A stretch of DNA of 6,313 bases from Legionellaceae bacterium (GTDB lineage Bacteria > Pseudomonadota > Gammaproteobacteria > Legionellales > Legionellaceae). The position numbers and the translations under genes were made by a program. The stretch lies in the NCBI GenBank assembly GCA_027449525.1, contig DAIDLK010000060.1:1-6313 (forward strand), written 5' to 3'. The notes under the pieces are model-generated. The model was not told the DNA's origin. It searched no databases and saw only the letters and a list, made by a program, of their open reading frames with translations. Shown here piece by piece: positions 5,838 through 6,313 of the stretch (position 1 is the stretch's first letter; the number at the start of each line of letters is the position of its first letter).

Positions 5838-6313
5838 ATGTCACCAGACGATTTAGCGGAATTAAACCAGTTACTCAATGAACAAAAACTAGCGCTCGCA
5901 GCTTATCAAGCGAGCGAGTTATACCAACTTGAAGCTAGGTATTCGCTGTTTCATCTTGATCGGTTGCTCAGTAACACGAACCATATGGGCTTTGAGCGCT
6001 CGTTAATTAATTTCTTACACGAACGCTGGCTAACCATCGAACAATCAGCCGTTCAATATCTTTACGATTTTGATAATCCAGCCAATCGTGTTTGTGTGGC
6101 GTTAGCAAAAAAACTAGCTTGCAGTCGCAAACCATTTCTGTATCGATTGATGCCAACCTTATGTCGGTTACCCTCGTCTGCTTACATCAGCTCCTCAGCA
6201 CAAGACAGCGATTTGAATTTACGTCACCTGTGCCTCGACGAATCGCAACGCGGTATCTTGTTTATTCCTGAAATACTCGAATATGCTGAATCTTCTGGTC
6301 AGTTGTACCATAG
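5838..6313 (+). CDS. Unrecognised protein, N-terminal 158 residues (3' end outside window)
   Basis: From the ATG at 5838 the frame is open to the last base: 158 codons plus two bases, beginning MSPDDLAELNQLLNEQ. I do not recognise it. The first 60 residues look helical and charged (NEQKLALAAYQASEL, then a Leu/His-rich segment), with no signal peptide. The middle holds LYDFDNPANRVCVALAKKLA (about 75-94), and the end has RGILFIPEILEYAE, possibly a strand and helix. The start is not certain. No Shine-Dalgarno site precedes the ATG, and the frame is open upstream to a TTG at 5775 that overlaps the transporter stop, which would add 21 residues. I prefer the ATG because the added residues (about TTGLQVRYFCYNFL) look like untranslated sequence and the promoter candidate lies within them. 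It may be a separate transcription unit or a further member of the same operon. Coding style resembles that of the neighbours. Confidence 0.72.
   Translation, partial: MSPDDLAELNQLLNEQKLALAAYQASELYQLEARYSLFHLDRLLSNTNHMGFERSLINFLHERWLTIEQSAVQYLYDFDNPANRVCVALAKKLACSRKPFLYRLMPTLCRLPSSAYISSSAQDSDLNLRHLCLDESQRGILFIPEILEYAESSGQLYH
5887..5920. repeat. GC-rich inverted repeat near the start of the last gene
   Basis: CGCTCGC at 5893-5899 pairs exactly with GCGAGCG at 5910-5916 across a 10-base loop. AACT (5887-5890) with AGTT (5917-5920) extends the stem if AG at 5891-5892 is bulged. It begins about 50 bases after the ATG at 5838. A stable stem this early in a message could slow translation or mark a control element, but it may be chance. 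Confidence 0.45.

Overview
The window reads as a compact bacterial operon, all on the + strand, with base composition in the mid-40s % GC by eye. Tight gene packing, Shine-Dalgarno sites and the protein families point to a bacterium. A gammaproteobacterium, perhaps related to Legionella, is my impression from protein style and codon use; nothing here proves it.

Layout: (1) bases 1-457, the C-terminal third of a PLP-dependent class I/II aminotransferase, cut by the window edge; (2) 451-1389, a D-isomer-specific 2-hydroxyacid dehydrogenase-like protein whose catalytic Arg position is Gly; (3) 1393-2739, a berberine-bridge-enzyme-like (BBE-like) FAD oxidoreductase with one covalent-flavin His; (4) 2754-4610, a 618-residue protein I cannot assign; (5) 4597-5778, a 12-helix MFS transporter; (6) a 59-base gap with an extended -10 promoter candidate; (7) 5838-6313, the N-terminal part of an unrecognised protein that runs off the window.

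Genes 1 to 5 overlap or are 3-14 bases apart, so they are very probably one transcript. An aminotransferase, an NADPH-type reductase, a flavin oxidase and a membrane transporter together suggest synthesis and export of a small modified amino acid or keto-acid-derived metabolite. The large unknown protein is the natural candidate for a chemistry-specific step or a partner protein. No NRPS, PKS, ATP-grasp or NIS synthetase signature is visible here. The first part of the operon, its promoter and any scaffold-building enzyme lie upstream of base 1. The product cannot be named from this window.

No tRNA, rRNA, insertion sequence, CRISPR array or convincing rho-independent terminator was found. Three inverted repeats lie inside coding sequence, the strongest at 5547-5577 in the transporter gene.
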